A stretch of DNA of 64,000 nucleotides from Actinokineospora xionganensis (GCF_014323725.1 NZ_JABVED010000005.1:1-64000), one strand, 5' to 3'. Shown: positions 18,494-29,310, numbered from the stretch's first letter. Notes: generated by a model not told the origin, from the letters alone. Made by a program: numbers and translations.

Positions 18494-19969
18494 ATGAGCG
18501 CGCGCACTTACGAAGTTCGCACCTATGGGTGCCAGATGAACGTCCACGACTCCGAGCGGCTGTCGGGGTTGCTTGAGGACGCAGGCTACGTCGCCGCCGA
18601 CAGCGGCTCCGTGGCCGATGTCGTCGTCTTCAACACCTGCGCGGTCCGGGAGAACGCCGACAACAAGTTGTACGGCAACCTCGGCCACCTCGCACCGGCG
18701 AAGACGGCGAACCCGGACATGCAGATCGCCGTCGGCGGCTGCCTCGCCCAGAAGGACCGCGGCGAGATCGTCCGCCGCGCACCCTGGGTCGACGTCGTCT
18801 TCGGCACCCACAACATCGGCTCGCTGCCCGCCCTGCTCGACCGGGCCCGGCACAACCAGCGGGCCGAGGTCGAGATCCTGGAGTCGCTGGAGGTCTTCCC
18901 CTCCACGCTGCCCGCGCGGCGCGACTCGGCGCACTCGGGCTGGGTGTCGATCTCGGTGGGCTGTAACAACACGTGCACCTTCTGCATCGTCCCGTCGCTA
19001 CGCGGCACCGAGCGCGACCGGCGCCCGGGCGACATCCTGGCCGAGGTCGAGGCCCTGGTCGCCGAGGGTGTCCTCGAGGTGACCCTGCTCGGCCAGAACG
19101 TGAACTCCTACGGCGTCGAGTTCGGCGACCGGTTCGCCTTCGGCAAGCTGCTGCGCGCGTGCGGCGAGATCGAGGGCCTGGAGCGGGTCCGGTTCACCTC
19201 GCCGCACCCCAAGGACTTCACCGACGACGTCATCGCCGCGATGGCCGAGACGCCGAACGTGTGCCACCAGCTGCACATGCCGCTGCAGTCCGGTTCGGAC
19301 AAGGTGCTCAAGGACATGCGCCGCTCGTACCGGACGGCCCGCTACCTCTCGATCATCGAGAAGGTCCGCGCGGCCATGCCGGACGCGGCCATCACCACCG
19401 ACATCATCGTCGGCTTCCCCGGCGAGACCGAGGAGGACTTCCAGGGCACCCTCGACGTCGTCCGCCAGTCCCGCTTCACCAGCGCCTACACGTTCCAGTA
19501 CTCCAAGCGCCCCGGAACGCCGGCGGCGACGATGGCGGGACAGGTGCCGAAGAAGGTCGTCCAGGAGCGCTATGAGCGGCTCGTGGACCTGCAGGAGGAG
19601 ATCTCCTGGGACCTGAACAAGGAACTGGTCGGCCGCACCGTCGAGGTCGTCGTCGCGGCGGGGGAGGGGCGCAAGGACGCCGACACCCACCGCATGAGCG
19701 GTCGCGCGCGCGACAACCGCCTTGTGCACTTCGCTCCGACCGGCGCCACCGAGTCGATCCGCCCGGGCGATGTCGTCGAAACGACCATCACCTACGCGGC
19801 CCCACACCACCTGGTCGCCGACGGCGACGTCGTGTCCCACCGCCGCACCCGCGCGGGCGACCACCACGAGGCCGGGATCCGCCCGAAGACCACCGGTGTC
19901 GGCCTGGGCCTGCCCGCGTTCGGCGTGCCCGCCCCGCTGCCCGAGGCCTCCGGCTGCGTGACCACGTGA
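18494..19969 (+). CDS. miaB: tRNA-2-methylthio-N6-isopentenyladenosine-37 synthase MiaB
   Basis: MiaB adds the methylthio group to i6A37 of tRNAs reading U-starting codons, using two Fe-S clusters and SAM. The 491-residue protein has the N-terminal methylthiotransferase domain with Cys13, Cys49 and Cys83, and the radical-SAM triad CNNTCTFC (Cys157, 161, 164). A TRAM domain follows ([12 protein letters not shown] to the [10 protein letters not shown] region). A C-terminal extension of about 40 residues contains the [15 protein letters not shown] stretch typical of actinobacterial MiaB. The start is ATG 18494. The stop overlaps the next gene by four bases. Its partner enzyme MiaA is encoded 4 kb downstream. 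Confidence 0.97.
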   Translation: MSARTYEVRTYGCQMNVHDSERLSGLLEDAGYVAADSGSVADVVVFNTCAVRENADNKLYGNLGHLAPAKTANPDMQIAVGGCLAQKDRGEIVRRAPWVDVVFGTHNIGSLPALLDRARHNQRAEVEILESLEVFPSTLPARRDSAHSGWVSISVGCNNTCTFCIVPSLRGTERDRRPGDILAEVEALVAEGVLEVTLLGQNVNSYGVEFGDRFAFGKLLRACGEIEGLERVRFTSPHPKDFTDDVIAAMAETPNVCHQLHMPLQSGSDKVLKDMRRSYRTARYLSIIEKVRAAMPDAAITTDIIVGFPGETEEDFQGTLDVVRQSRFTSAYTFQYSKRPGTPAATMAGQVPKKVVQERYERLVDLQEEISWDLNKELVGRTVEVVVAAGEGRKDADTHRMSGRARDNRLVHFAPTGATESIRPGDVVETTITYAAPHHLVADGDVVSHRRTRAGDHHEAGIRPKTTGVGLGLPAFGVPAPLPEASGCVTT

Positions 19970-20439
19970 GCGACGACGACCTCTCCGGCCTCAAGAAAGA
20001 GATCGACGAAGTCGAGCACCAGGCGGCCCGCACGGTCGAACTGGGCGGCCGCGCGGTGATCATCTCGGTCGCCGTGTTCGTGCTGATCGTCGGGTATCTG
20101 CTGCCCTGGATGGGCAACGCCCCCGGCTGGGAAGTCCTTCTCCACCAAGGTGACGCGGCGGGCAAGGCAGGCATGGTCCCGCGCTTGTTCGCCGCCACCG
20201 CACTTCTCTTCGGCGTCTTCGCCTCGGCTCTGGCCTTGATCACCCGGCGCTGGGGTCTCACCTGGGTCTGCGCCCTGGGCTGCTGGTTCGCCTCGGTGGA
20301 CGGCCTCCTGGCCATCTGGACCCGCCAGTCGGTCGCGGGTCTGACCTCACCCGGCCCCGGTATCGGTTTGGTGATCAGCGAAGCCGCGATGGTCGTCCTG
20401 GGTGTGCTTTGGTTCCGCACGGCTTGGTCCCGGCTGTGA
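19966..20439 (+). CDS. Conserved membrane protein coupled to miaB
   Basis: The start GTG 19966 overlaps the miaB stop (GTGA). The 157-residue product begins with an acidic coiled segment ([17 protein letters not shown]) and has four hydrophobic helices at about residues 29-47, 72-93, 97-115 and 133-151. A membrane protein in the same position next to miaB is found in mycobacteria (Rv2732c beside Rv2733c), so the neighbourhood is conserved. The function is unknown. Confidence 0.85.
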   Translation: MSDDDLSGLKKEIDEVEHQAARTVELGGRAVIISVAVFVLIVGYLLPWMGNAPGWEVLLHQGDAAGKAGMVPRLFAATALLFGVFASALALITRRWGLTWVCALGCWFASVDGLLAIWTRQSVAGLTSPGPGIGLVISEAAMVVLGVLWFRTAWSRL

Positions 20440-20497
20440 ACCTCGCTCGCACGAGACAAGTGGCCGCTTCCGGAGCGCAATCGCGATAGCGTGACAG

Positions 20498-21022
20498 ATG
20501 ATCGTGTGGCTGAACGGAACCTTCGGAGCCGGCAAGACCACCACCGCTCGCGAGCTGACTCAGCTTATTTCGCGGTCCCGGATGTTCGACTCCGAGCAGA
20601 TCGGGTCCATGTTGCGGCACGTCCTGACCGAGCCCGTCGAGGACTTCCAGGACTGGCCGCCCTGGCGCCCGCTGGTGACTCAGACGGCGGTCGAGGTACT
20701 CCGCTATGTCGGGGGCACTCTCGTCATCCCGCAGACCGTCTTGGTCGAACGCTACGCACGAGAGATCTTCCGAGGCTTCGACGAAGCAGGCATCCCCGTT
20801 CAGCACTTCCTGCTGCATGTGCGGCCAGACGAGCTTGTTGCCCGAATTGAGGCAGACCAGGTCGAAACGCTCGCGCGAGAGTGGCGACTGAACCACATCG
20901 CCGCCTACCAGGCAGCCCTGCCATGGCTTCGCGATGCCGCTGACGTCATCGACACCTCGAACCTGGCTCCCGAGAACGTCGCACAGGAGATCTCAAACCG
21001 GGTCGTGCTTGAGAATTCGTGA
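20498..21022 (+). CDS. Small P-loop kinase-like protein (TmrB-like)
   Basis: The 174-residue protein begins MIVWLNGTFGAGKTTTAREL, a P-loop at residues 7-14 right after the first strand, as in AAA_33/nucleotide-kinase-like proteins and the tunicamycin-resistance protein TmrB. Later features are a base-contact region FDSEQIGSMLRHVL, a VIPQTVLVERY strand/turn and a lid-like arginine region. It likely phosphorylates a small molecule, but the substrate is unknown. Codon use is a little less GC-rich than in its neighbours, suggesting accessory status. A dispersed repeat and a terminator follow before the convergent DUF349 gene. Confidence 0.8.
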   Translation: MIVWLNGTFGAGKTTTARELTQLISRSRMFDSEQIGSMLRHVLTEPVEDFQDWPPWRPLVTQTAVEVLRYVGGTLVIPQTVLVERYAREIFRGFDEAGIPVQHFLLHVRPDELVARIEADQVETLAREWRLNHIAAYQAALPWLRDAADVIDTSNLAPENVAQEISNRVVLENS

Positions 21023-21066
21023 TCCCGCGACATCGGTTCCGCACGGCTTCGTCGCGGCTGTTGCCT

Positions 21067-21126
21067 GAATGTCGAACTCACCTGCCGGAAGGGGGAACTC
21101 ACTTGCCGGAAGGGGCGACTCGCGGG
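21067..21126 (+). repeat. Dispersed intergenic repeat, copy A (two 21-bp units plus tail)
   Basis: Two 21-base units, GAACTCACCTGCCGGAAGGG+G and GAACTCACTTGCCGGAAGGG+G, start at 21074 and 21095 and are followed by CGACTCGCGG. The same layout, with diverged units and an identical tail, is found inverted at 39229-39286. Both copies lie between the 3' ends of convergent genes. Confidence 0.75.
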
Positions 21127-21129
21127 ATG

Positions 21130-21164
21130 CGAAAGGCCGCTCCGGAATCCGGAGCGGCCTTTCG
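21130..21164. terminator. Bidirectional terminator between kinase-like gene and DUF349 gene
   Basis: The 16-bp stem CGAAAGGCCGCTCCGG / CCGGAGCGGCCTTTCG with an AAT loop lies 8 bases from the stop of the minus-strand gene. The A-rich left edge and T-rich right edge make it usable on both strands. Confidence 0.85.
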
Positions 21165-21172
21165 CGATAGGG

Positions 21173-22963
21173 CTAGCGAGAAGCGACGGCCTGTTCGGCG
21201 GCGGCCAGCCACTCGCGCCACTGCGCCGCCTGGGCCTCGGCCTGCTCAGCCCGACGCTTGTCGCCTGCGGCCCGCGCCTTCGCGGCCTGTGCCTCGAACT
21301 GCTCGACGCGCTCACGGAACTGGGCGGCCCGTGCCTCGGCCTCCGGGTCGGTCTTGCGCCACTGCGCGTCCGCCGCGGTCCGGACCTTCTCCTCGACCGC
21401 GCGCATCCGGCCCTCGAGCTCGCGGATCCGCTCACGCGGAACCTTGCCGATGAGCTCCCATTTCTCCTGGATCTTGTGGAGCTGGGCGCGGGCGGCGTCG
21501 AGGTCGCCCTTGACGTTGATCTTCTCCGCCTCGGCGAGCAGCTCTTCCTTGGCCTTCGCGTTCTGGGCGAACTCGGCGTCACGCTCGTCGAACACCGACG
21601 AACGCCTGCTGAAGAACTTGTCCTGCGCGGCTCGGAACCGCTGCCATAGCGTGTCGTCGGCGTCCTTGGGCGCGCGGCCCGCCGCCTTCCACTCCAGCAT
21701 CAGTTCCTTGTAGCGGGCGGCCGTCGGACCCCAGTCGTCGGACTCGGACAGCAACTCGGCCTCGTCGACCAGTTCCTGCTTGCGGGACTTGGCCGTGGAG
21801 CGCTGGCGGTCGAGGTCGGCGAAGTGCGAGCCGCGCCTGCGGTTGAACGTGTCGCGGGCCTTGGAGAACCGGCGCCACAGCTGCTCGTCGGTCTTACGGT
21901 CGACGCCCTTGATCGTCTTCCACTCGTCGAGGATCTGGCGCAGCCGGTCGCCCGCGACCTTCCACTGCGTCGACTCCTCGGCCAGCTGCTCGGCCTCGGT
22001 GACCAGCTCTTCCTTGCGCGCCACCGAACCGGCCCGCGCTTCGTCGCGCGCGTGCTTGGCGTGGTCGAGCGCGACCGCGGCGTGTGCGATCACCTGGTCG
22101 AGCCGGGCCTGCAGACCCACCAGGTCGCCGACCACGTGCGCCTCGGCGAGGGAGTCCTTGATGTGCTTGGCGTTCGTCGCCGCGTGCTTGGGATCGCCGG
22201 AACCGGACGCCAGCCGCGTCTCCAACAACTCGACCTCGGTGCGGATGTCGTCGAAGCGGCGCGCGAAGTGCGCGAGCCCTTCCTCCGGCTCACCGGCCTG
22301 CCACGACCCGACCACGCGCTCGCCGTCGGCGGTGCGCACGTAGACGGTGCCTTCCTCGTCGACCCGACCCCACTTGGACGGGTCGGCGGACGCCACCGCG
22401 ACCGGGGGCAGCGCGTCGACCGGCGCCGCGGCGGGCACGGGTGCGGCGACCGGCGCGGCGTGCGCGACCTTCGCGACAGCCGACGGCAGCGCGACCGGCT
22501 TCGGCTTCGCCGCGGGCTTGGCAGGGGCGGCGGGCTTGGTCTCAGCCGTCTCCGCGGACTGAGGCTCGTCGGCGGGCTCGGCGTCTGCCGTCTCAGCGGA
22601 CGGAGCTTCGTCGGCAGGCGCGGCGGACTGAGCCTCGGCGGCGCCGTCGGTGTCGCCGCTGGTGACGTCGGCGGCCGTGGGGTTCGCGGTCTCGGTCTCG
22701 GGGTCGACCGCCACCGGGGCGGTTGCCTCGGCAGCGGTGTTGTCCTCGGAGATGTCCGCGCCCGTCACAGCGGCAGGCTGGGCGGCCTCGGTCACCGGGG
22801 CGTCCGCGGCCGTGTCGGCGGGCTCAGCGGGGCGGGGCTCGCCTCCCGGACGTTGCGTGACCGCTTCGGGAACGCTCCCGGGCGCATCGAGAACGGCATC
22901 GACGCCGTCAACGCCGTTGTCCCGCTCCGTCACCGTCTCGGCGCTGTTGTCCCTGTCCGTCAT
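21173..22963 (-). CDS. DUF349 domain protein with long disordered N-terminus
   Basis: ATG 22963 is preceded by AAAAGGAGC. The 596-residue product has an Ala/Glu/Pro/Thr-rich, probably disordered region over about residues 1-185. A conserved patch follows (PSKWGRVDEEGTVYVRTADG), then several DUF349 repeats read from WKVAGDRLRQILDEWKTI, DDTLWQRFRAAQDKFFSRR and INVKGDLDAARAQLHKI. The rest is coiled-coil rich (EAEARAAQFRERVEQFEAQA) to the end. No membrane segment or catalytic motif is visible. DUF349 proteins are widespread in actinobacteria near miaB/miaA; the biochemical role is not established. The long helices suggest a scaffold or nucleic-acid-associated function (inference). Confidence 0.9.
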   Translation of the reverse strand: MTDRDNSAETVTERDNGVDGVDAVLDAPGSVPEAVTQRPGGEPRPAEPADTAADAPVTEAAQPAAVTGADISEDNTAAEATAPVAVDPETETANPTAADVTSGDTDGAAEAQSAAPADEAPSAETADAEPADEPQSAETAETKPAAPAKPAAKPKPVALPSAVAKVAHAAPVAAPVPAAAPVDALPPVAVASADPSKWGRVDEEGTVYVRTADGERVVGSWQAGEPEEGLAHFARRFDDIRTEVELLETRLASGSGDPKHAATNAKHIKDSLAEAHVVGDLVGLQARLDQVIAHAAVALDHAKHARDEARAGSVARKEELVTEAEQLAEESTQWKVAGDRLRQILDEWKTIKGVDRKTDEQLWRRFSKARDTFNRRRGSHFADLDRQRSTAKSRKQELVDEAELLSESDDWGPTAARYKELMLEWKAAGRAPKDADDTLWQRFRAAQDKFFSRRSSVFDERDAEFAQNAKAKEELLAEAEKINVKGDLDAARAQLHKIQEKWELIGKVPRERIRELEGRMRAVEEKVRTAADAQWRKTDPEAEARAAQFRERVEQFEAQAAKARAAGDKRRAEQAEAQAAQWREWLAAAEQAVASR

Positions 22964-23194
22964 GGCCGGCTCCTTTTGCCTGCGTGCCCGTGTTCCCACG
23001 GGCGCCCCGCTCGCGGCGGGGCCCAGCACTGTTCCTACGACCCTCTGGGCCGTGCGGCTCTACCCGCGCGCATTCAAACAGGTCAGGAGCCGCCTGGGTA
23101 CTCCGAGGGCCGCAATGGTCATCATGGTGCCGCAACTCGGCCGTTCGTGGGCCGACAACGACAAGATACTTTGACTGACAGTAACCTCGGCCGG

Positions 23195-23911
23195 GTGATA
23201 TCCCGCGTCGCGGTGCTTCCGCAGCCACCCCTGCTCGTGCCCGAACTCGTCGGCGGGGAGGACTCCGACGCGGCGGCGGTCAGGATGACCGCCGTGGCGG
23301 TCGGGATGGACCTGGCGCAGGTCGCGTCCACCTGGCTGGCCGTCGGCGCGGGGGAGCGGGCCGAGCGGATCGAGAACGCCGCGGGGACGTTTCGCGGCTT
23401 CGGCGCCGACGTGCGGGTCGAGCTGGGGCCGGGTGCCGCCGAACGGGTGGCCGACGTCGACCTGCCGCTGGCCGCGCTGGTGGCCGGATGGCTCCGCGGC
23501 CAGGTCGGGGCCGCCGAGGTCGCGGTGGAGTTGGTGCCCGCGGTTCTGCCCACCGCGGCCTGCGTCGCCGAAGGCAGGCGGCTCGCGGCCGGTGGGGAGC
23601 CCGTGGGGCTCCTGGTGCTCGGCGACGGGTCCCACCGCCACGGCGAGAAGGCGATCGGCAGGCCCGACGCCCGCGCGGGCTCGTTCGACGAGTCGGTCGC
23701 GGCCGCGTTCGCCCAGGTCGACCTCGACGCGCTGCTCGCACTGGACCCGGCAGAAGCCGACGAACTCGGCGCCGTGGGCCGCGCCCCGTGGCAGGTGCTC
23801 GCCGGTGCGGTCCGGGCGGACGGCCGGTCCTGGCGGTGCGTGCGCTCCAGCGTCCAGCTGCCTTTCGGCGTCGCCTACCACTTCGCTGTGTGGGAACCGG
23901 TGGTCGCGTGA
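23195..23911 (+). CDS. Class III extradiol dioxygenase-like (LigB-type) protein
   Basis: The 238-residue protein starts at GTG 23195 (VISRVAVLPQPPLLVPELVGG). It has the LigB-superfamily fold pattern with AVLPQPPLLVPEL, GLLVLGDGSHRHGEKA and a C-terminal LPFGVAYHFAVWEP. It is the counterpart of Rv2728c in the conserved actinobacterial string with miaA, dapF and hflX. True extradiol dioxygenases need two His and a Glu. HRHGEKA offers histidines, but the first metal histidine near the N-terminus is not obvious, so activity is uncertain. It overlaps miaA by four bases. Confidence 0.85.
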   Translation: MISRVAVLPQPPLLVPELVGGEDSDAAAVRMTAVAVGMDLAQVASTWLAVGAGERAERIENAAGTFRGFGADVRVELGPGAAERVADVDLPLAALVAGWLRGQVGAAEVAVELVPAVLPTAACVAEGRRLAAGGEPVGLLVLGDGSHRHGEKAIGRPDARAGSFDESVAAAFAQVDLDALLALDPAEADELGAVGRAPWQVLAGAVRADGRSWRCVRSSVQLPFGVAYHFAVWEPVVA

Positions 23912-24810
23912 CCCTGGCCGTCGCGGTGGTCGGTCCGACGGCCACCGGCAAGTCCGACCTCGGCGTGGCGCTGGCCGAACGCCTTGGCGGCGAGGTCGTC
24001 AACGCCGACGCCATGCAGCTCTACCGGGGCATGGACATCGGCACCGCGAAGATCACCACAGAGGAGCGGCGAGGCATCCCGCACCACCAGCTCGACGTGC
24101 TCGACGTGCGCGAGACCGCCTCGGTCGCGGCCTACCAGCGACACGCCCGCGCGGCCGTGGAGGACATCCTGGCGCGCGGCCGGGTCCCGATCCTCGTCGG
24201 CGGCTCCGGCCTCTATGTGCAAGCCGTGGTGGACGAACTGGACTTTCCCGGCACGGACGCCGCCCTGCGCACCCGGCTGGAATCCGAACTGGACACCGTG
24301 GGTGCTACCGCCCTCTACGCGCGGTTGCGGGCGCTCGACCCGGTGGCCGCCGAGTCGATCCTGCCGACCAACAGCAGGCGGATAGTCCGCGCGCTCGAAG
24401 TCATCGAACTGACCGGCCGCCCGTACTCCGCGACCATGCCGAAGCCCGGACCGGCCCGCTACGGCATGGTCATGGTCGGCATCGACCGCGACGCCGCCGC
24501 GCTGGACGAGCGGGTCGACCTGCGGGTCGAGCGCATGTTCGCCGGTGGGCTGGCCGACGAGGTTCGCGACTTGGAGAACCAGGGTCTTCGCGAAGGGCGT
24601 ACCGCCTCGCGCGCGCTCGGCTACCAACAGGTCCTCACCGCGTTCGACGGCGACCACGATCTCGAAGCCGCCGCGGCCGAGACCGCGCGGGCGACTCGCC
24701 GTTTCGTCCGCAGGCAGCGGTCGTGGTTCCGCCGCGACAAGCGCCTGACCTGGCTCGACGCCGCCCGTCCCGACCTGGTCGACGCGGCTCTCGCCCTGGT
24801 CGAACGGTAG
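23908..24810 (+). CDS. miaA: tRNA dimethylallyltransferase MiaA
   Basis: MiaA transfers the dimethylallyl group to N6 of A37 in tRNAs, the step before MiaB. The start GTG 23908 overlaps the previous stop (GTGA). The 300-residue protein has the P-loop GPTATGKS (9-16), the DAMQLYRGMDIGTAK substrate loop, HHQLDV, GGSGLYVQAV, LPTNSRRIVRALEV and the C-terminal RATRRFVRRQRSWFRRD tRNA-contact region. It has normal family length. It is transcribed with dapF after a 9-base gap. Confidence 0.97.
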   Translation: MTLAVAVVGPTATGKSDLGVALAERLGGEVVNADAMQLYRGMDIGTAKITTEERRGIPHHQLDVLDVRETASVAAYQRHARAAVEDILARGRVPILVGGSGLYVQAVVDELDFPGTDAALRTRLESELDTVGATALYARLRALDPVAAESILPTNSRRIVRALEVIELTGRPYSATMPKPGPARYGMVMVGIDRDAAALDERVDLRVERMFAGGLADEVRDLENQGLREGRTASRALGYQQVLTAFDGDHDLEAAAAETARATRRFVRRQRSWFRRDKRLTWLDAARPDLVDAALALVER

Positions 24811-24819
24811 CCTGGGCAC

Positions 24820-25656
24820 GTGGCGATCACGTTTCTCAAAGGACATGGCACCGAGAACGACTTCGTGCTGCTGCCCGATCCCGACGGGTCTCTCGACCTC
24901 ACCGTCGCGCGGATCCGGACACTGTGCGACCGCGGTCGCGGCCTCGGCGCGGACGGCGTCCTGCGGGTCGTGCGGACCAAAGCCCTGCCCGACGCGCCCG
25001 CGGGCATCGACGGCGACGTGTGGTTCATGGACTACCGCAACGCCGACGGCTCCATCGCCGAGATGTGCGGCAACGGCGTGCGGGTCTTCGCCCGCTACCT
25101 CCACGACACCGGCCTGGTCGACGGCCCCGAGTTCCCGGTCGGCTCCCGCGCGGGGCTGCGCCCCGTGGTCGTGCACCCGGACGGCACGGTGACCATAGAC
25201 ATGGGACCGGTGCGCCGCCTCGGCAACTCCGTCGCGGTCGTCGACGGCTCGACGTTCCCGGGTATCGGCATCGACGTCGGCAATCCGCACCTGGCCTGCG
25301 TCCTCGATTCCATCGATCTAGACAGTCTCGACCTGACAGTCCAGCCGGAATTCGACACGGACCTCTTCCCGAACGGGGTGAACGTCGAATTCGTCGCCCC
25401 GGTGGGCCCGGACGAAATCCACCTGCGTGTCCACGAGCGCGGCGTCGGCGAGACCAGGTCCTGCGGCACCGGCACGGTCGCCGCGACGGCCGCCGCCCTC
25501 GCGGCCCGGGGCGAGACCACAGGATCGTGCACGGTTCACGTCCCAGGCGGGACCGTGCACGTCACGATCAGCGACACGTCGAGCACCCTCACCGGCCCCG
25601 CGGTCTTCGTGGCGCGCGGCGAACTCGACCAGGCCTGGTGGGACGCCCAGCGCTGA
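24820..25656 (+). CDS. dapF: Diaminopimelate epimerase DapF
   Basis: DapF interconverts LL- and meso-diaminopimelate for lysine and peptidoglycan synthesis, using two cysteines without a cofactor. Both are present: Cys83 in AEMCGNGVRVFARY and Cys215 in ETRSCGTGTVA. Other family motifs are GHGTENDFVLL at the N-terminus and IDVGNPHLACVL. The start is GTG 24820 (MAITFLKGHG), and the product has 278 residues, normal for the family. It sits between miaA and hflX as in other actinomycetes. Confidence 0.97.
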   Translation: MAITFLKGHGTENDFVLLPDPDGSLDLTVARIRTLCDRGRGLGADGVLRVVRTKALPDAPAGIDGDVWFMDYRNADGSIAEMCGNGVRVFARYLHDTGLVDGPEFPVGSRAGLRPVVVHPDGTVTIDMGPVRRLGNSVAVVDGSTFPGIGIDVGNPHLACVLDSIDLDSLDLTVQPEFDTDLFPNGVNVEFVAPVGPDEIHLRVHERGVGETRSCGTGTVAATAAALAARGETTGSCTVHVPGGTVHVTISDTSSTLTGPAVFVARGELDQAWWDAQR

Positions 25657-25793
25657 TCGCGGCGTAAGGGGTACCCACCCGCGGGGCGTGCCAACCCGCG
25701 GGAATAACTGAGTCGAATACGTCGCTGAACCATGGGACTATGGGAACAACGGAATCGACCGATTCCACCCGACGCGAAGGATGTGCTCACCAG

Positions 25794-27245
<1,452 letters not shown>

Positions 27246-27264
27246 TCGGACAGAGCGGCAGACA

Positions 27265-27294
27265 TCGGCGGCCCGGAGTGATCCGGGCCGCCGA
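27265..27294 (+). terminator. Terminator after hflX
   Basis: A perfect 13-bp stem TCGGCGGCCCGGA / TCCGGGCCGCCGA with a four-base GTGA loop, 19 bases after the hflX stop; no T tract. It closes the miaA-dapF-hflX string. Confidence 0.85.
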
Positions 27295-27394
27295 CGCACG
27301 TCCGGGTGGAACGCGACTCGCTGCGACACGTCCACCGTTCCGTGAACCATCCGACGGCTACCGTTGGTGCGACAAGCGGAATGGGGAGGTGGCA

Positions 27395-28414
27395 GTGCGG
27401 GCGTTGGTGACGACTGCGCTCGTGGCGGGTCTGGTGGGCTTCGGAGCCACGAGCGCGTCCGCGCGTGAGCAGGCTCCGCAAGACGTGTGCGTGATGGCCG
27501 ACAAGCGGGTCGGGGAGCTGTCCGGGCTCGTCGCCGACGGCGACCGCTGGTACGCCGTCAACGACGGCGGCACCAAGTCGACGGTGTACGTGCTGACGAA
27601 GGAATGCAGGGTCGAACGGGTCATCAACGGCCCGACCGACCCGTTCGACGTCGAAGACCTCGCCCGCGGCGCCGACGGGACCTTCTGGCTGGCCGACACC
27701 GGCGACAACGACAAGAAGCGCGAGACGGTCGCGCTGATCTCGCTCACCCCGGACGGCAAGACCAAGCTGCACCGGCTGACCTACCCCGACGGCGCGCACG
27801 ACACCGAGGCGCTGCTGCTGGACCGGTCCGGCACGCCCTATCTGATCACCAAGAACCCCTTCGGCCGCGGCGACATCTACCGGCCCGTCGCCGCGATCAC
27901 CAGCCCTGGACCGACCGCGCTGGAGAAAGTCGGGTCGGTGCAGCTGACCAGCACCGACACCAAAGGCGGCCCGGTCAACCCGACCATCGGCTCGGTCGTG
28001 GTGACCGGCGCGGCCTCGAATCCCGACGGCACGGTGGTCGCGGTGCGCACCTACACCGACGCGTACCTCTACGCCGTGCCCGACGGCGATCTGCTCGCCG
28101 CGTTCAAGAGCGAACCGGTGCGGATTCCGCTGCCCGAGGAGAAGCAGGGGGAGGCCATCGGGCTCGAACCCGACGGCACCCTCGTGTCGGCGTCCGAGGG
28201 CGTCGGCCAGCCGATCCGCGCCGTCGCCGGGGCCGCCGGACGGCTGGCCCCCGCGACGCCGAAGGCGGAGGAGGAGTCGCGCTCCGGTGGGCAGTCGGCC
28301 GCCGCGAAGAGCGCCGATGGCGGCGGGCTGGACCCGCTACCCGCCGTCGGCTTCACCGTCATCGCGATCGGCGGAGTGCTGTGGTTCATGCACCGCAGGT
28401 CCGCCGCCAGGTAA
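27395..28414 (+). CDS. Exported membrane-anchored protein, beta-propeller-like
   Basis: GGGGAGG precedes GTG 27395 by five bases; an in-frame GTG at 27389 is less well spaced. The 339-residue product has a signal peptide (RALVTTALVAGLVGFGATSASA) and an exported domain with repeated strand-turn units. Examples are RWYAVNDGGTKSTVYVL, DVEDLARGADGTFWLADTGDN, HDTEALLLDRSGTPYLI and YLYAVPDGDLLAAF. These resemble a beta-propeller. A low-complexity linker and one C-terminal transmembrane helix (AVGFTVIAIGGVLWF) with a basic tail follow. No LPXTG motif is present. It probably faces outside as a receptor or surface enzyme. The function is unknown. Confidence 0.8.
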   Translation: MRALVTTALVAGLVGFGATSASAREQAPQDVCVMADKRVGELSGLVADGDRWYAVNDGGTKSTVYVLTKECRVERVINGPTDPFDVEDLARGADGTFWLADTGDNDKKRETVALISLTPDGKTKLHRLTYPDGAHDTEALLLDRSGTPYLITKNPFGRGDIYRPVAAITSPGPTALEKVGSVQLTSTDTKGGPVNPTIGSVVVTGAASNPDGTVVAVRTYTDAYLYAVPDGDLLAAFKSEPVRIPLPEEKQGEAIGLEPDGTLVSASEGVGQPIRAVAGAAGRLAPATPKAEEESRSGGQSAAAKSADGGGLDPLPAVGFTVIAIGGVLWFMHRRSAAR

Positions 28415-28548
28415 ATCAGTCTGACAACCGGCAGCGCATCCAACCGCTAGCTAAGGGGACCGTGACGGCACCCAGCCGCGGTCACCGACCAGCCGCACGC
28501 GTCACAAGGCACGTGACCCAACGTCAAATTCCGGGGAGGCGGCCCAGT

Positions 28549-29310
28549 TCACAGTCGCCGGAGTACGGCGACGACCTTGCCGAGGATGGTGGCGTCGTCG
28601 CCCGGGATGGGTTCGTACGCGTCGTTGTGCGGCAGCAGCCACACGTGGTCGTCGCGGTGCTTCAGCGTCTTCACCGTCGCCTCGCCATCGATCATCGCGG
28701 CGACGATCTCGCCGTTGTTCGCGGTGGGCTGCTGGCGGACCACGACCCAGTCGCCGTCGGCGATCGCCGCGTTGATCATCGAGTCGCCCGCGACCTTCAG
28801 CATGAACAGCGAGCCCTCGCCGACGATCTCCTTCGGCAGCGGGAACACTTCCTCCACGGCCTGCTCGGCCAGGATGGGCCCACCGGCGGCGATCCGGCCG
28901 AGGACCGGCACGTAGGTGGGCTTCGGGCCCTGGTCGGCCTGTTCGATGAGCACCGGGACGACCTGCTCCCCGCGCAGCTGGCCCGGGGTGGCGTCCGCGG
29001 GCAGCACGCCGATCGCGCGCGGGCGGTTCGGGTCTCGGCGCAGGTAGCCCTTCTCCTCCAACGCGCGCAGCTGGTAGGCCACTGACGACGTCGACGTGAG
29101 CCCGACGGCCTCGCCGATCTCACGAACGCTCGGGGGATAGCCGAAGCGCTGGACCCACGAGCGGATGACTTCGAGGACCTGACGCTGGCGCAGCGGCAGC
29201 TCAGCGCCGTCCGGCGTTTGGTCCAGCTCGGGAAAACTGCGCACGTTGCCCCCCGACAAGGGCTTCCGCTTCGGTGTCCCTGCGGGCTTGCGACCACTCG
29301 TGCCTGCCAC
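28549..29310 (-). CDS. lexA: SOS repressor LexA
   Basis: LexA represses DNA-repair genes and cleaves itself when stimulated by RecA filaments. The 253-residue protein has a winged helix-turn-helix ([27 protein letters not shown]) and the cleavage site Ala142-Gly143 (AAGGP). The catalytic dyad is Ser177 (GDSM) and Lys214 (VKTLK), 37 residues apart as in E. coli LexA. The start is GTG 29310, with GGGAGG eight bases upstream. Its N-terminus carries a basic extension of about 35 residues, as in related actinomycetes. LexA boxes at 29412-29506 lie in the divergent region shared with the LysM gene, giving autoregulation. Confidence 0.98.
   Translation of the reverse strand: MAGTSGRKPAGTPKRKPLSGGNVRSFPELDQTPDGAELPLRQRQVLEVIRSWVQRFGYPPSVREIGEAVGLTSTSSVAYQLRALEEKGYLRRDPNRPRAIGVLPADATPGQLRGEQVVPVLIEQADQGPKPTYVPVLGRIAAGGPILAEQAVEEVFPLPKEIVGEGSLFMLKVAGDSMINAAIADGDWVVVRQQPTANNGEIVAAMIDGEATVKTLKHRDDHVWLLPHNDAYEPIPGDDATILGKVVAVLRRL

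Noticed and set aside
18427-18934. Upstream extension of the TAXI-type gene to 18934
   Set aside because: It runs antisense to miaB and has no signal peptide; the lipoprotein signal starts at 18427.
25671-25740. Repeated ACCCGCGGG before hflX as a regulatory repeat
   Set aside because: The sequence is short and self-complementary, expected by chance in such GC-rich DNA; no hairpin longer than the motif itself.
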